Assembly: GCA_013399015.1 (NCBI GenBank)
Contig: VWZX01006240.1
Span: 428,001 to 492,000 of the forward strand
Length of the DNA: 64,000 bases
Direction of reading: 5' to 3'
DNA from: Galbula dea
Lineage: Eukaryota; Chordata; Aves; Piciformes; Galbulidae
Positions within the stretch are counted from its first letter, which is position 1. The number at the start of each line of letters is the position of its first letter. Both the position numbers and the translations under genes were made by a program. The notes below the pieces were generated by a model, which made no database searches, had not been told where the DNA came from, and worked only from the letters and a program-made list of their open reading frames with translations. Shown piece by piece: positions 47,701 to 53,680 of the stretch.

Positions 47701-50700
47701 CCACTTAAATAAAACCAAAAAGAGACCATCTAGGATTTCCTAAGCAACACCAATTAAAATCCTTCCAATTAAATAAAGTACCATGTCAGATGAAGCAAAC
47801 AGAGCTCTGGGAGCCAGAACCTATAGACCTCTGCTTTCCTTTTCTCATTAGGAAAGGAAAACAGTGTTTTGACTGAGTCAAAGACACAAACTGATCTAAA
47901 TCAACTCTCAACTCTTCTCCAAATGTCTCTTTACATAAGTGCTTGGAAAAGGGCAGAGAACATGCTCCAGGTATGAGGTGAGGTCAGCACACTTCACTCT
48001 TTAACAGAACCCTGCACTGCTTTATGGCAGATCTTATCCCACACCCCAAATGGACTGTTGCCTTCACCTACCAAAGTCTGGGTTTAGAGTTTCATCAACT
48101 GAAGTAGCAGGAAGTACAAACTCATGGAAATCTGAACTCTTGAGAGGGGAAAAGAAAGAACTAAAGGATTGTTTGCTTCTCAAACTTTAATTTTGCTGAA
48201 GAGAAACATTAAAAAGAAGAAAAGGAAAGAAAATCCATATCTAAAGAGCACTGGTTTTACTATGTGGCAGGAATGGCAATCCATAAAATTAGTATGATCT
48301 GATTTTTATGAAAATCAAGTTAAATGATACCCCAAAGCTACTAAAGGAACTGGCATAGCTTCCTGGGGTAATTATTTCTTTGTACCAGTGCTCTAGGTTC
48401 CTTCTAACCACAGGAACTGCAGCATTTCAAGTCCCAACCAGACTCTCTAAAACAATGGGGAAAAAAATTCAAACCCATTTTGATTAGGCAAATTATATAG
48501 CCTGAAACCTCATAAAATACAGCAACCCCCAAACAAGAAAAGCAAAATAATTCATGAGGATGGATGTGAATTCTTACTTTCCTCCCCAAATTTCTTGACT
48601 GGCACATGTTCAAACATGTGCAGCAGCTCAAGTGATCAACAGAGCAGAAACTCTCTGAAGATGGAAAATCTCCTGCCCTGTGTTGCAGCTGAGCTTTGCT
48701 TTGGCTCAGTTGGCACCTGAGTCCTGTGGTTCTCTACCTAGAGGGTGTGGAAAGAAAGAGAGGACAACAGCAACCTGCAGCTTGTTTGTGTCCTCAGGCA
48801 CAACCAGCTTGCAGCTTGACCTCATTTGTACCTTCAAAACCACCACCCAGCACTAACCTTCACTGGGAACCTGCATACAAAGGACATGAATCACAGAATT
48901 ATTAAGGTTGGAAGAGACTTCTAAGATCATCAAGTCCAACCAGCAACCTAGCACCACCATGGCCACTAAACCATGGCCCTCAGCACCACATCTAGATGCT
49001 TTTTAGACTCCTCCAGGGATGGTGACTCCACCACTGCCCTGGGCAGCCTGGGCCAATGCCTAACAACTCTTGCTGGGAAGAAACTTTTCCTAATATCCAA
49101 TCTAAACCTCCCCTAGTGCAACTTGAGGCCATTTCTTCTTCTCCTCTCACTGGTAACCCAGGACAAGAGACCAATCCCACCCCCCCCCAGTCTTGCTATA
49201 ACCTTCTTTTAGGTTGTAGAGAGAGACAAGGTCCCCCCTGAGCCTCCTTTTCCTCAGTCTAACCAACCCCAATTCCCTCAGCAGCTTCTCACAAGACTTA
49301 TTCTCCAAATGAAAAGTATTTGCATGCTCCTAAGGAAAGCTCAAAGCACACTGTCCCTCAGTGTTACCTTCAGGAAATGAACCTGAGGAGAACAGAAGTC
49401 ATGATTATTGAATTTAAAGAGGAATAAAATGAAAACCTTGTGACTAGGAGTTAATTATTCAGCAAGTGTCTTCTTGACAAGGGGGAAAGGGGGAAAGAAA
49501 GGGGAAAGGGGGAAAGAAAGGGGAATGGGGGAAAGAAAGGGGAATGGGGGAAAGAAAGGGGAATGGGGGNNNNNNNNNNNNNNNNNNNNNNNNNNNNNNN
49601 NNNNNNNNNNNNNNNNNNNNNNNNNNNNNNNNNNNNNNNNNNNNNNNNNNNNNNNNNNNNNNNNNNNNNNNNNNNNNNNNNNNNNNNNNNNNNNNNNNNN
49701 NNNNNNNNNNNNNNNNNNNNNNNNNNNNNNNNNNNNNNNNNNNNNNNAAAGGGGGAATGGAAAGGGGGAATGGAAAGGGGGAATGGAAAGGGGGAATGGA
49801 AAGGGGGAATGGAAATTGCCTCTCATGCAACAGTCCTGAATGGACAACAGGCAAACTTGGACAGTGACTCTTGACTATGAAGTGCTGTGGCTTCCTAGAG
49901 CAAAACATCCAAACCAAGCAGTTTCCTTCCACTTGTGTCCCATTTTCAACAAGATAAACAGGGAGAGGGAAATGGCAGAAAAATCCCAACATCTGTCATT
50001 GAGCAGAACAGGGTTCTGAACAGCTTGGTTTATGAATAGAATGCTGTTGGCTCTCTTATGGAGAGATGATGATGATAATGACAATAATAATAACAACAGG
50101 GTGGATTATTCAGTGTGAATAAAACCTGCTCAGAGGACAGAGCCATGCAGAGCTCAGGAGCAGCAGGGTTGAACAGCAACAGGTCCAGCACCATGTGAAC
50201 CTGCTGAGGACCATGCTGGGTACAATCAACCACAGGACTAAACCCAAACTAATAAGACCTGAAGCAGTGCAGACACCTGCCCTAGAACAGCAAGAGTGCA
50301 AGGCAGGAGAACCACAGATGGTTTCTTTGCTTGGGAAAAGCAGAACTTGTGTTAAAAATACCTCCTCTTGCACAGAGAGCAAATTCTGACCCAAGTCATT
50401 TTCCTCCACCTATGGAAGTAGAAGGAAAGGACCTTCTCCTTCAAGAAGTTCTTTTCTCCAGCCACATACCCACCTCAAATACATCACAGATGATGCATTT
50501 TGTTTTCTTCTGTGACCTGCATTTCACTCACTGGAATTGAATTGACTTTTGAAACCCAGCCAGGATCATGCCCCCAAAAGACTACAGCTGTTTGCAGAAG
50601 CTACTAAGGAGTTGAGGCAGCCTGGCAGCATCCCATAGCCTTCAACTGAATCCAAGCAAACTCCACTTTAAAGGAAAAATGAAGAGGTAATTATCCATCT

Positions 50701-53184
50701 ACCTACCTACCTAGCTCCATCCCATTCACCTGCAGTGACCAGTAGTGGGGAAAATGACCTCAAGTGCTTAGAAATGAAGTGGTTGCAAAGCCCAAGAGGA
50801 TTTTTCCTATGGAATAACTAAATATTTAAGTAGTGGGAAATGGCCAGAAGCTCAGTCTGCAGGTAGAGCAGTTGAATAGCTACATGCAGGGAAGCACTAC
50901 CCAAAGGAAGAGAAGTTAAGTTGTTTCATCAGCAAGGATTCATCCTGGTCTCTGAGTGAGAAAGGAATACCATGGGAGAGGAAAAATGCTTCTGTGACTG
51001 ACAACCATACCCTGAGCCTTTCCTTTTATGTCTTTAACTGGAAAATAAACCCCAAACAATCTGGATTCTGTCATTTCCTCACTTCTGAACACTTGAGTTT
51101 GCTGTTAATGCTCTTTTTAAGGTATTTTGTTGTTAAAGGCACTGCAAGGAAAGGCAGTTGGCCACCCTGACCTCTGTGTCACTGGCATGGAAGTAACATG
51201 AAATCATACTGGAGGTATTCAAAAGCCATCTGGAATGAATCTTGGTCAACAGGCTTGAGGTGGCCCTGCTTGAGCAAGAAAGGTTGGACCAGATAACCTC
51301 TGGAGGTCACTTCCAGACCCAACCATTCAGATCCATTCCTGCCTTGGTGATCTGTATGTTTTGTGGGTGTGAGGATTGTGGTACTCAAGGGCCATGGTTT
51401 AGTGGCATGGTGGTAGTAGGTTGATGGTTGGATTTGATGATCTTGGAGGTCTCTTCCAACCTGAATGATTCTGTGAACTTTTCTTCCACTGAATTAAAAC
51501 AAACAAAGAACCCAAATCATTTGCTCTTCAACTTTGAGAGGGAGAGGAATTAGGGCAACACCACCACTTTGGAAAATGCTACTTAGAATATGGCTCCTGC
51601 ATGCAAATCCCAAGCCTGGAGACACACAATTCATCCCAGATGGTGCAACTGCCAAGCACTCCTAAGCAATGGTCAGCATGAGATCCAACAAACACTGCAA
51701 GAAATAACTCAGGAGATGTAGGAAAACCTCCCTGGATCCTTCTTTGTGGGAAAGCACTGATCAAAAAAGTTCTTCCCTGCCTCTAGCAGCAACTACCTGG
51801 CCTGTGCTATGCAGAGAGGAATCAGTAGCATGAGTCCTTTCAACTGCTATACAGCCAACATTTGGCAATTCTCATTTCTTCTACCCCTAGAATTTGGTGT
51901 CAGGGACAGAAAGAACATCAATTTGAAGGAGAAAGTCATTTTCCTCCCCTGCTCCAGTATGGCAGAGACCTTTCTACCATTTATCACACTGAAAAAGAAA
52001 ACCATCAGCTTCAGATGGTGTTCTGACTAGAGCAAAACAACTCTGTCTTGTACTCTGTGTATTGAAACCCCATCATTACAGAACTGTTAGACAATGACAA
52101 ATGCTTAGACAATTCTGAGTACTCTCAAGGTATCCCCAGGCAGGCCAATTGCTCTCTCTCAAGTCAAGAAACAGGAGAAAACAGGTAGTTCTCTGCTGGG
52201 AGATCAAAAAATCACCACCCACAGAGAGCAGGAGGTCAGCATACACCTGCTCCTCAGGGAAAGCTTCTCTCTAAAGGAAAGATCCCCAGGCTGAGGGCTT
52301 TTTTCACAGCACTAAAGCAGTCATGGCATGGAGAACCACTGCAGGTACTGCAGCAAAGGCTCAGTTTGCAACAGCCAAAAACTCAGAGGAAGAGTAGGAA
52401 AGCTGCATTTTCAACCTGAAGGTGAAGCAAGGAGATAGGAGAATAAGTGAAGAGAAAGCACTTGCTACCAAGCTCTCTTGTCTCCTGGGGGAGCCTGTGC
52501 CAGACACAACTAAAGAAAACAAGTTACAACAGAGCAAAACAGATTACAGCAAGAAATGTATTTTCAGGATGGGAACCTACCCCTGTCATCTGTACAAACA
52601 CATATGGTAACTTAGAAGGGGTTTGGAGTTTGTTTTAATGTAAGGTGTGAATTTCCCAGGATAACCACATCTGCACTCCAAGGATAGATTTACTGTCCCC
52701 TTCCTGCCTTTCCACAGGCCCTCCCCTAAGCAGAGCTTGTGAACATGCTGAGAGCACAGACTTCCCTGACAAGACATTACTTTTCACAGGCCAATGATTT
52801 TGGTTCCACTCAAAACACATTTACCTGCCAAAGGCCAAGTTCTCAGTTGGCATAAATCAATGCAGCTCTTTGCCTCAGCCACCTAATTCCACTCCCAGGC
52901 TTTTATTTAAGGTTTAAATGAGAGCTTCACATATGCCTCTCCCTCTCTCCACAGAAGCCCAGCTAAGGAGTCAAAGGAAAGCCTTACCTCCAGAAGTTCA
53001 TCTCCAATATGCATCCTCCCATCTCGTCCTGCAGGTCCCTGGGGGTTGATGCCAACCACAAAGATGCTCATTCGAGAGCGATCCTTGTTACCAGCAAGGC
53101 TCAGGCCCAGCCCATTCTTGTCTTTCTCCAGCTCAATAATGTGCAATTCTCCTGGCAGATCTGCATATCTCTGCCTGATTTTTT
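2702..53184 (-). CDS. PATJ: PATJ (INADL) multi-PDZ tight-junction scaffold, partial spliced CDS: PDZ7 to PDZ9
   Basis: Eleven exons join in order 53184-52988, 44326-44235, 34345-34273, 31820-31728, 27139-27068, 26588-26471, 25594-25461, 9296-9213, 6855-6662, 4086-3939 and 2788-2702. Every border is GT-AG, every junction keeps phase, and the 1292 bases give 430 whole codons without a stop. The protein shows three PDZ cores, each with a GLGLS carboxylate-binding loop. PATJ binds PALS1 through its N-terminal L27 domain and joins the Crumbs polarity complex at epithelial tight junctions; family literature reports ZO-3 binding by PDZ6 and claudin-1 binding by PDZ8. The paralogue MPDZ is excluded because the PDZ8-9 region reads [19 protein letters not shown] and [14 protein letters not shown], as in PATJ. 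Both ends of the gene lie outside the window, so start and stop codons are not visible. Confidence 0.95.
2789..3938 (-). other. PATJ intron between PDZ9 exons
   Basis: This 1150-base intron is unique-looking. The short opposing open frames at 3248-3643 overlap each other on both strands and show no family similarity. No CR1 copy is recognised. Confidence 0.75.
3939..4086 (-). CDS. PATJ: PATJ exon: core of PDZ9
   Basis: This 148-base exon has acceptor GCATTGTTAG and donor AAG|GTGAGT. It completes an Arg codon and then encodes 49 residues: [49 protein letters not shown]. The Gln in ASQETV occupies the first position of helix alpha2, where class I domains have His, so PDZ9 should have different ligand preference from PDZ7 and PDZ8. 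The exon was not visible as a long open frame and was found by translation between splice sites. Confidence 0.96.
4791..5369 (-). mobile_element. CR1 LINE, 579 bases, with ORF2 C-terminal remnant
   Basis: The copy shows the full 3' end starting AGAATCAGTAAGGTTGGAAG and a reverse frame with [20 protein letters not shown], the C-terminal part of CR1 ORF2. It has a near twin at 10061-10641 with the same 5' truncation point. No CpG remains, so it is old or heavily methylated in the germline. Confidence 0.95.
6064..6250 (-). mobile_element. degraded CR1 fragment
   Basis: TTGGGACCTTGAAAGCTCAT, AGATCAGGTTGCTCAGAGCC and TCTCTGGGCAACCTGGGCCA follow the CR1 3' order but are heavily substituted. It matches the more diverged subfamily also seen at 32280-32997. 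Confidence 0.8.
6662..6855 (-). CDS. PATJ: PATJ exon: end of PDZ8 and start of PDZ9
   Basis: This 194-base exon has acceptor ATTGTTTCAG and donor ACG|GTAAGA. It encodes 64 residues plus two bases. First comes the PDZ8 C-terminal part, [18 protein letters not shown] and [18 protein letters not shown]; the His of SHEEA marks PDZ8 as class I. Then comes the very short PDZ8-PDZ9 spacer KDEENLE, and [20 protein letters not shown] with the PDZ9 GLGLS loop. The tight spacing suggests PDZ8 and PDZ9 form a tandem supramodule. YRDEAHY separates PATJ from MPDZ (YRDEAPY). Confidence 0.97.
7424..7460. repeat. A-run followed by CCCCAAA/CCAACCAA tract
   Basis: About a dozen A residues run into three CCCC blocks separated by A. 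Similar A/C or T/G-rich tracts recur near 9958-10015, 12706-12755, 24681-24716, 37257-37290, 38650-38727 and 63203-63238. Confidence 0.7.
7690..8070. promoter_or_regulatory. candidate conserved non-coding element
   Basis: The block has several TAAT/ATTA cores (GGATAATTAAGCCTAATC, AGTAATTATATTC, GAATTAATTAACC, CCCTAATTATCG) and retains CpGs (CTCGACGTG, ATTATCGTG, AAACGAAAAC) in an otherwise CpG-poor intron. This pattern is typical of homeodomain-rich intronic enhancers. It is an inference from composition only. Confidence 0.35.
8451..8781 (-). mobile_element. CR1 LINE with internal deletion
   Basis: It starts with the tail ACACAGAATCAGTAAGGTTG and ends in the CTCCTCATAAGACTTATCCT region. Around 8605-8640 the usual GGCCAATGCCTAACAACTCT segment is missing and the flanks are joined, so about 80 bases were lost after insertion or during reverse transcription. 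Confidence 0.92.
9107..9152 (-). mobile_element. 46-base CR1 3' remnant next to the PDZ8 exon
   Basis: ACAGAATCACAGGTTGGAAA through AGATCATCAAGTCC matches the last bases of the CR1 3' end. It lies about 60 bases past the donor of exon 9296-9213. Confidence 0.8.
9213..9296 (-). CDS. PATJ: PATJ exon: middle of PDZ8
   Basis: This 84-base exon is symmetric in phase 0, with acceptor TTCCCACAG and donor GAG|GTAAAT. It encodes [19 protein letters not shown] and LWAGDQILE, the beta3-alpha1-beta4 part of PDZ8 with the typical GAAARDGRL turn and the GDQILEVNG motif that continues into the next exon. Skipping it would remove 28 residues and destroy the domain while keeping frame. A 46-base CR1 3' remnant sits about 60 bases past the donor at 9107-9152. 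Confidence 0.96.
10061..10641 (-). mobile_element. CR1 LINE, 581 bases, twin of 4791-5369
   Basis: It shares with 4791-5369 the variants GGGAAGCCTGGGCC and GAAATTGTTCCTG, the ORF2 remnant, and a 5' end at the same place (CCACATCATTTCTGATACAG). Small differences such as CACTGGTAAGCC against CACCAGTAAGCC are scattered along the copy. Confidence 0.95.
10815..10900 (-). mobile_element. short CR1 3' fragment
   Basis: AGTCACAGAATCATTAAGTT through CACCATGCCATTGAACCAAA. Only the extreme 3' end is present, so reverse transcription aborted after about 90 bases. Confidence 0.9.
11580..11593 (+). repeat. homopolymer of 14 G
   Basis: An uninterrupted G run inside the LTR-like region. Length is unreliable in most sequencing chemistries. 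Confidence 0.95.
11623..11725 (-). mobile_element. short CR1 3' fragment inside the LTR-like region
   Basis: TCACAGAATTATTAAGGTTG through CATGGCCCTGAGTACCACAT. It separates the two halves of the LTR-like sequence, so it inserted after the LTR. Confidence 0.92.
13580..13852 (+). mobile_element. CR1 LINE, plus orientation, internally deleted
   Basis: The frame [20 protein letters not shown] and the tail CATTCTGTGATGCTGTGATA identify CR1. The segment between GGTGACCTCATTTATG and GGGGGGTTGGACTAAATGAT is missing several hundred bases compared with the copy at 46853-47637. Confidence 0.92.
14325..14435 (-). mobile_element. short CR1 3' fragment
   Basis: TCACAGAATCATTAAGGTTG through CACATCTAGATG, about 110 bases, belonging to the GCCACTAAACC subfamily. 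Confidence 0.92.
19919..20150 (+). mobile_element. CR1 LINE, plus orientation
   Basis: It begins in the ORF2 C-terminus ([20 protein letters not shown]) and ends with CTTCCAACCTTAGGGATTCT and a short tail. Its sequence is clearly the reverse complement of the 4791-5369 type. Confidence 0.93.
20234..20377 (-). mobile_element. CR1 internal fragment
   Basis: GTGGGTTTGGAATGTCTCCA through AGTTTCTCCTTAGGTTTAGA matches an internal CR1 part without the 3' tail. It was probably split from a longer copy by the neighbour at 20385. Confidence 0.75.
20385..20606 (-). mobile_element. CR1 LINE, distinct subfamily
   Basis: TTCATAGAATCATAGCACAG and CAGGTTGCCCAGGGCCACAT mark a subfamily different from most copies here. 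It ends at AAAGAACTTCATTCCTTGAT. Confidence 0.9.
21562..21983 (-). mobile_element. CR1 LINE
   Basis: It starts AATGACAGAATAGTTTGGGT and ends in the CTCCTCACAAGACTTGTGCT region. The GTTTGGGTTGGAAGAAACCT head marks a separate subfamily. Confidence 0.92.
23264..23431 (+). mobile_element. degraded CR1 fragment, plus orientation
   Basis: CAGGTTGCCCAGAGAGGTGG, TCAGGTTGTTTGGGTCTCTG and GGGTTGGACTAGGTGACCCC follow the CR1 3' order. The tail is lost. Confidence 0.82.
24171..24568 (+). mobile_element. CR1 LINE, plus orientation
   Basis: The frame [20 protein letters not shown] and the end GATTCAGTGATTCTAT show a 3' CR1 fragment of about 400 bases. It pairs by subfamily with 791-1280 and 53311-53680. 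Confidence 0.94.
25461..25594 (-). CDS. PATJ: PATJ exon: linker end and first strands of PDZ8
   Basis: This 134-base exon has acceptor CTCCTTAG and donor CTG|GTGAGT. After completing a Ser codon it encodes 44 residues: [20 protein letters not shown] then [19 protein letters not shown] and [18 protein letters not shown] is a PATJ/MPDZ signature directly before PDZ8. The GLGLS loop is intact. The Pro-rich IFPPPLP replaces human GFQAPLS, again recalled. The donor opens a 16.2-kb intron, the longest complete intron here. Confidence 0.96.
26070..26330 (+). repeat. purine-rich minisatellite containing an assembly gap
   Basis: Right of the gap, a unit of about 18-19 bases (GGGGGGAGAAGGAAAGAA) repeats some six times with G/A variants. 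Left of the gap it decays into AGAGAGGGGAAGGGGG. Positions 26118-26210 are N. On the PATJ transcript the array is a long C/U tract. Confidence 0.93.
26118..26210. other. assembly gap of 93 N
   Basis: A run of N inside the purine-rich array. True length is unknown. Confidence 0.99.
26471..26588 (-). CDS. PATJ: PATJ exon: linker segment before PDZ8
   Basis: This 118-base exon has acceptor CCTTCTAG and donor GGA|GTAAGA. It encodes [18 protein letters not shown], then [21 protein letters not shown], and ends with one base of a split codon. It matches the human linker [20 protein letters not shown] and the following PLAPASSY in pattern, notably the QEIPL.PA core. The donor lies about 140 bases from the purine-rich minisatellite at 26070-26330, which is a long pyrimidine tract in the transcript. 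Confidence 0.9.
26589..27067 (-). other. PATJ intron between linker exons
   Basis: This 479-base intron is unique-looking. No repeat is recognised. Confidence 0.72.
27068..27139 (-). CDS. PATJ: PATJ linker exon, candidate cassette exon
   Basis: This 72-base exon is symmetric in phase 0. Its acceptor has a strong pyrimidine tract (CTTTTTTGACCTTTTAG) and its donor is AAT|GTATGT. It encodes 24 residues: [16 protein letters not shown] then PEEQLPEN. The flanking exons align with residues that are adjacent in the main human isoform as I recall it (ESFKLA joined to VSQMKQQK), so this exon would be an extra in-frame insert. Being symmetric, it can be skipped without a frameshift. An isoform exon is the best reading; a chance pair of splice sites is the alternative. 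Confidence 0.72.
27430..27541 (+). mobile_element. CR1 3' fragment, plus orientation
   Basis: GGGGGGTTGGACTAGATGAT and CTTCCAACTCCTAACATTTT, then a tail changed to GGGATTCTGGGAT. Confidence 0.85.
29501..29546. repeat. AT-rich simple repeat
   Basis: TATATATTATATATTATACT followed by ATTATT units, almost pure A/T. Confidence 0.85.
31728..31820 (-). CDS. PATJ: PATJ exon: acidic linker segment between PDZ7 and PDZ8
   Basis: This 93-base exon is symmetric, phase 0 in and out, with acceptor TCCTACCAG and donor GCT|GTAAGT. It encodes 31 residues: [19 protein letters not shown] then [12 protein letters not shown]. It aligns with the human linker DQSGTEPISSEEDGSVEVG...ESESFKLA, recalled from memory. 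It is rich in Glu and Asp, has no predicted fold and probably acts as a spacer. The low-complexity acidic composition explains the faster divergence here than in the PDZ cores. Confidence 0.9.
31821..34272 (-). other. PATJ intron in the linker region
   Basis: This 2.45-kb intron is nearly one third CR1 (32280-32997). The rest has no recognised feature. Confidence 0.75.
32280..32997 (+). mobile_element. CR1 LINE, about 720 bases, old subfamily
   Basis: It includes GGGGGTACTGGTGGGGGAAA and CCAACCCTGTCCTGGGCTGC from the ORF2 C-terminus, and the tail GGTTCTGTCATCCTATGATT. Several frameshifts have broken the frame. The sequence TGTCCCTGCTGACTGCAG links it to the fragments at 6064 and 61077. Confidence 0.92.
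34273..34345 (-). CDS. PATJ: PATJ exon: end of PDZ7 and start of the PDZ7-PDZ8 linker
   Basis: This 73-base exon has acceptor TTTTCCAG and donor GAG|GTAAGG. Its first base completes the Arg codon left open by the previous exon, then 24 residues follow: [13 protein letters not shown] and [11 protein letters not shown]. The EDAVNQMAV motif follows PDZ7 in PATJ and, as DAVNQMAV, follows PDZ10 in MPDZ, so it fixes the identity and order of the exon. The linker part is Ser/Pro-rich and probably unstructured. Only 20 bases separate the exon from an upstream CR1 fragment, so part of its 3' splice-site apparatus seems to be retroposon-derived. Confidence 0.94.
34365..34426 (-). mobile_element. CR1 3' fragment abutting a PATJ acceptor
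   Basis: In transcript sense it reads GATGGTCTTTAAGGTCCCTT, CCAACTCTGACAGTTCCAGG, ATTCT, matching the 3' end of the copy at 24171-24568. It ends 20 bases before the exon 34345-34273. Confidence 0.88.
34379..34388 (-). promoter_or_regulatory. candidate branch point inside CR1 sequence
   Basis: CTGAC fits the branch consensus CTRAY, with its A at 34383, about 37 bases before the acceptor AG. The 20 non-CR1 bases next to the exon are pyrimidines with no other suitable A. An AG lies 8 bases past the branch A, close enough to be skipped. Confidence 0.5.
35424..35478 (-). mobile_element. short CR1 3' fragment
   Basis: ACACAGAATGTTAGGGGTCA and GATCACCTAGTCCAAGCCC, about 55 bases. Confidence 0.85.
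37457..38111 (-). mobile_element. CR1 LINE, about 655 bases
   Basis: ATCACAGAACCTCCTGAGCT starts the reversed tail. The coding remnant includes [20 protein letters not shown] in reverse sense. It forms a subfamily with 62600-62830, sharing GTTGGTGCCATGACTGCATC. Confidence 0.93.
38650..38727 (+). repeat. A/C-rich then G/A-rich low-complexity tract
   Basis: AAAAAAAACCCCCAAAACCA passes into GAAAGAAAGGGGGTTGGGGG. The abrupt composition change suggests two joined simple repeats. Confidence 0.8.
41330..41776 (-). mobile_element. CR1 LINE with an internal tandem triplication
   Basis: The tail begins AGCACAGAATTATTAAGGTT. The body carries three copies of a 28-base unit at 41436-41512 where other copies have one. 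The segment GGTGACTCCACCACTGCCCT is replaced by GTTTGGAGGCAGCC. Confidence 0.92.
41436..41512 (-). repeat. 28-base tandem repeat, 2.75 copies, inside CR1
   Basis: The unit CTCTTTAAACCCCTCCAGGC plus TTTAAACC starts at 41436, 41464 and 41492 and is identical in each copy until the third drifts back into CR1 sequence. Confidence 0.95.
42462..42662 (-). mobile_element. CR1 internal fragment
   Basis: GGCAGCCTGGGCCAATGCCT through CAGGCTGAACAACCCCAATT. The 3' tail is missing and an insertion of TTGTTTTTTTACC interrupts it. Confidence 0.9.
43873..44147 (-). mobile_element. CR1 LINE close to the PDZ7 exon donor
   Basis: AGCAGAATCATAGAATCATG at the tail, then CATCCACCCAACACTCCCAT, a variant of the CATGCCACTAAACC region. 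It ends about 90 bases from exon 44326-44235. Confidence 0.92.
44235..44326 (-). CDS. PATJ: PATJ exon: C-terminal third of PDZ7
   Basis: This 92-base exon has acceptor CTGAACAG and donor AAG|GTAAGA. It opens in phase 0 with [17 protein letters not shown] and ends after VKLVFI plus two bases of an Arg codon. It supplies alpha2 and beta6 of PDZ7. The His in RSHQNAS sits at the first position of helix alpha2, the mark of class I PDZ domains, which prefer S/T-x-hydrophobic C-termini. A CR1 copy (43873-44147) starts about 90 bases beyond the donor. The exon is too short to stand out as an open frame and was found by translating the minus strand between splice sites. Confidence 0.95.
46238..46365 (-). 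mobile_element. degraded CR1 fragment
   Basis: GTTCTTCCTCATGTTTAGAT and AGAGCCTGGCTCCATCCTCT follow CR1 order. It is without tail and only about 130 bases long. Confidence 0.7.
46560..46830. promoter_or_regulatory. A/T-rich block with repeated TAAT cores
   Basis: GGCTAAATTAATCC, GAATTTAATTAGCTGTGAGC, CTTATAATTATTTAATTACA and GGATAATTAAAG cluster within about 130 bases. This may be a homeodomain-binding enhancer or merely A/T-rich intron. Confidence 0.25.
46853..47637 (-). mobile_element. CR1 LINE, 785 bases, longest copy in the window
   Basis: The reverse frame 47453-46926 stays open for 175 codons with [20 protein letters not shown] and [20 protein letters not shown], the CR1 ORF2 C-terminus. 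The upstream part continues in another frame ([20 protein letters not shown]), so one frameshift is present. The 3' tail AATCACAGAATGTTAGG is complete. Confidence 0.95.
48891..49311 (-). mobile_element. CR1 LINE
   Basis: ATCACAGAATTATTAAGGTT at the tail, with the GCACCACCATGGCCACTAAA variant, and a 5' end in the CTTCTCACAAGACTTATTCT region. It carries a C10 run at 49180-49190. Confidence 0.93.
49480..49815 (+). repeat. G-rich minisatellite containing an assembly gap
   Basis: Left of the gap the unit is 19 bases (GGGGAATGGGGGAAAGAAA); right of it the unit is 13 bases (AAAGGGGGAATGG). Many G4-5 runs lie close together, so the plus strand has strong G-quadruplex potential and the PATJ transcript carries the C/U strand. 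Confidence 0.95.
49570..49747. other. assembly gap of 178 N
   Basis: N run inside the G-rich array. Repeat unit length differs on its two sides. Confidence 0.99.
50066..50099. repeat. imperfect GAT/AAT trinucleotide repeat
   Basis: GATGATGATGATAATGACAA followed by TAATAATAACAAC. Confidence 0.85.
51198..51340 (+). mobile_element. degraded CR1 fragment, plus orientation
   Basis: GGAGGTATTCAAAAGCCATC and GGTTGGACCAGATAACCTCT match the CR1 3' region with substitutions. Confidence 0.72.
51384..51476 (+). mobile_element. CR1 3' fragment, plus orientation
   Basis: CAAGGGCCATGGTTTAGTGG through CTTCCAACCTGAATGATTCT, ending with a short tail. Confidence 0.92.
52988..53184 (-). CDS. PATJ: PATJ exon: N-terminal two thirds of PDZ7
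   Basis: This 197-base exon has acceptor TTTTTCTAG and donor GAG|GTAAGG. It begins with the last two bases of a split codon, then encodes 65 residues ending GDELLE. It contains the pre-domain [13 protein letters not shown], strand beta1 (HIIELEK), the ligand-binding loop [10 protein letters not shown] and the beta3-alpha1 stretch [20 protein letters not shown]. The start AA-AAA-ATC codes Q or E-K-I depending on the base carried from the upstream exon; human PATJ, as I recall it, has [10 protein letters not shown] here. A CR1 fragment begins about 130 bases upstream of the acceptor (53311-53680). Confidence 0.96.
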
Positions 53185-53310
53185 CTAGAAAAAGACCCAA
53201 GAAACAGAACATGAGTTAGAAGATGAAAGAACTGCCATGGAGCTGTGCTAGAACACACAGAACCCTGCTAGGAATCGGTGCTTTTGCAGCCATTTACTCT
53301 TTGTTAACAG

Positions 53311-53680
53311 AAGTCACAGAGTTGTCAGAGGTGGAAGAGACCTTAAAGATCATCTAGTTCCAACCCCCCTGCCTGCCAGGGACACCTCCCACTAGATCAG
53401 GTTGCCCACAGCCCCAGCCAGCCTGGCCTTCAAAGCTGCCAGGGCTGGAGCTGCCACATCCTCTCTGGGCAACCTGTTCCACTGTCTAACCACCCTCATA
53501 GTGAAGAGCTTCCTCCTAATATCCAACCTAAATCTCCCCTCCTCTAGCTTACACCCACTTCCCCTGGTTCTATCACTGTCTGACCTCCTCAAAAGTCCCT
53601 CCCCAGCTTTCTTGTAGCCCCCTTCAGATCCTGGAAGGCCACCAGAAGGTCTCCTGGGTGCCTTCTCTTCTCCAGATTAG
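53311..53680 (-). mobile_element. CR1 LINE near the PDZ7 exon acceptor
   Basis: AAGTCACAGAGTTGTCAGAG through TGGGTGCCTTCTCTTCTCCA. The subfamily is that of 791-1280 and 24171-24568. It begins about 130 bases upstream of exon 53184. Confidence 0.93.

Larger units (their letters stand above)
44327..52987 (-). other. PATJ 8.7-kb intron inside PDZ7
   Basis: It contains CR1 copies at 46238, 46853, 48891, 51198 and 51384, the G-rich minisatellite at 49480-49815, and an A/T-rich block with many TAAT cores at 46560-46830. The frame 45632-46036 plus shows no family signs. Confidence 0.75.

Noticed and set aside
49455..49992. Long repeat-rich frames on both strands
   Set aside because: They are produced by the G-rich minisatellite and the 178-base N gap, not by a gene.
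2702..53184. MPDZ instead of PATJ
   Set aside because: MPDZ has [18 protein letters not shown] and YRDEAPYKEEE in the corresponding positions as I recall it. The window shows the PATJ versions and PATJ-specific linker motifs.
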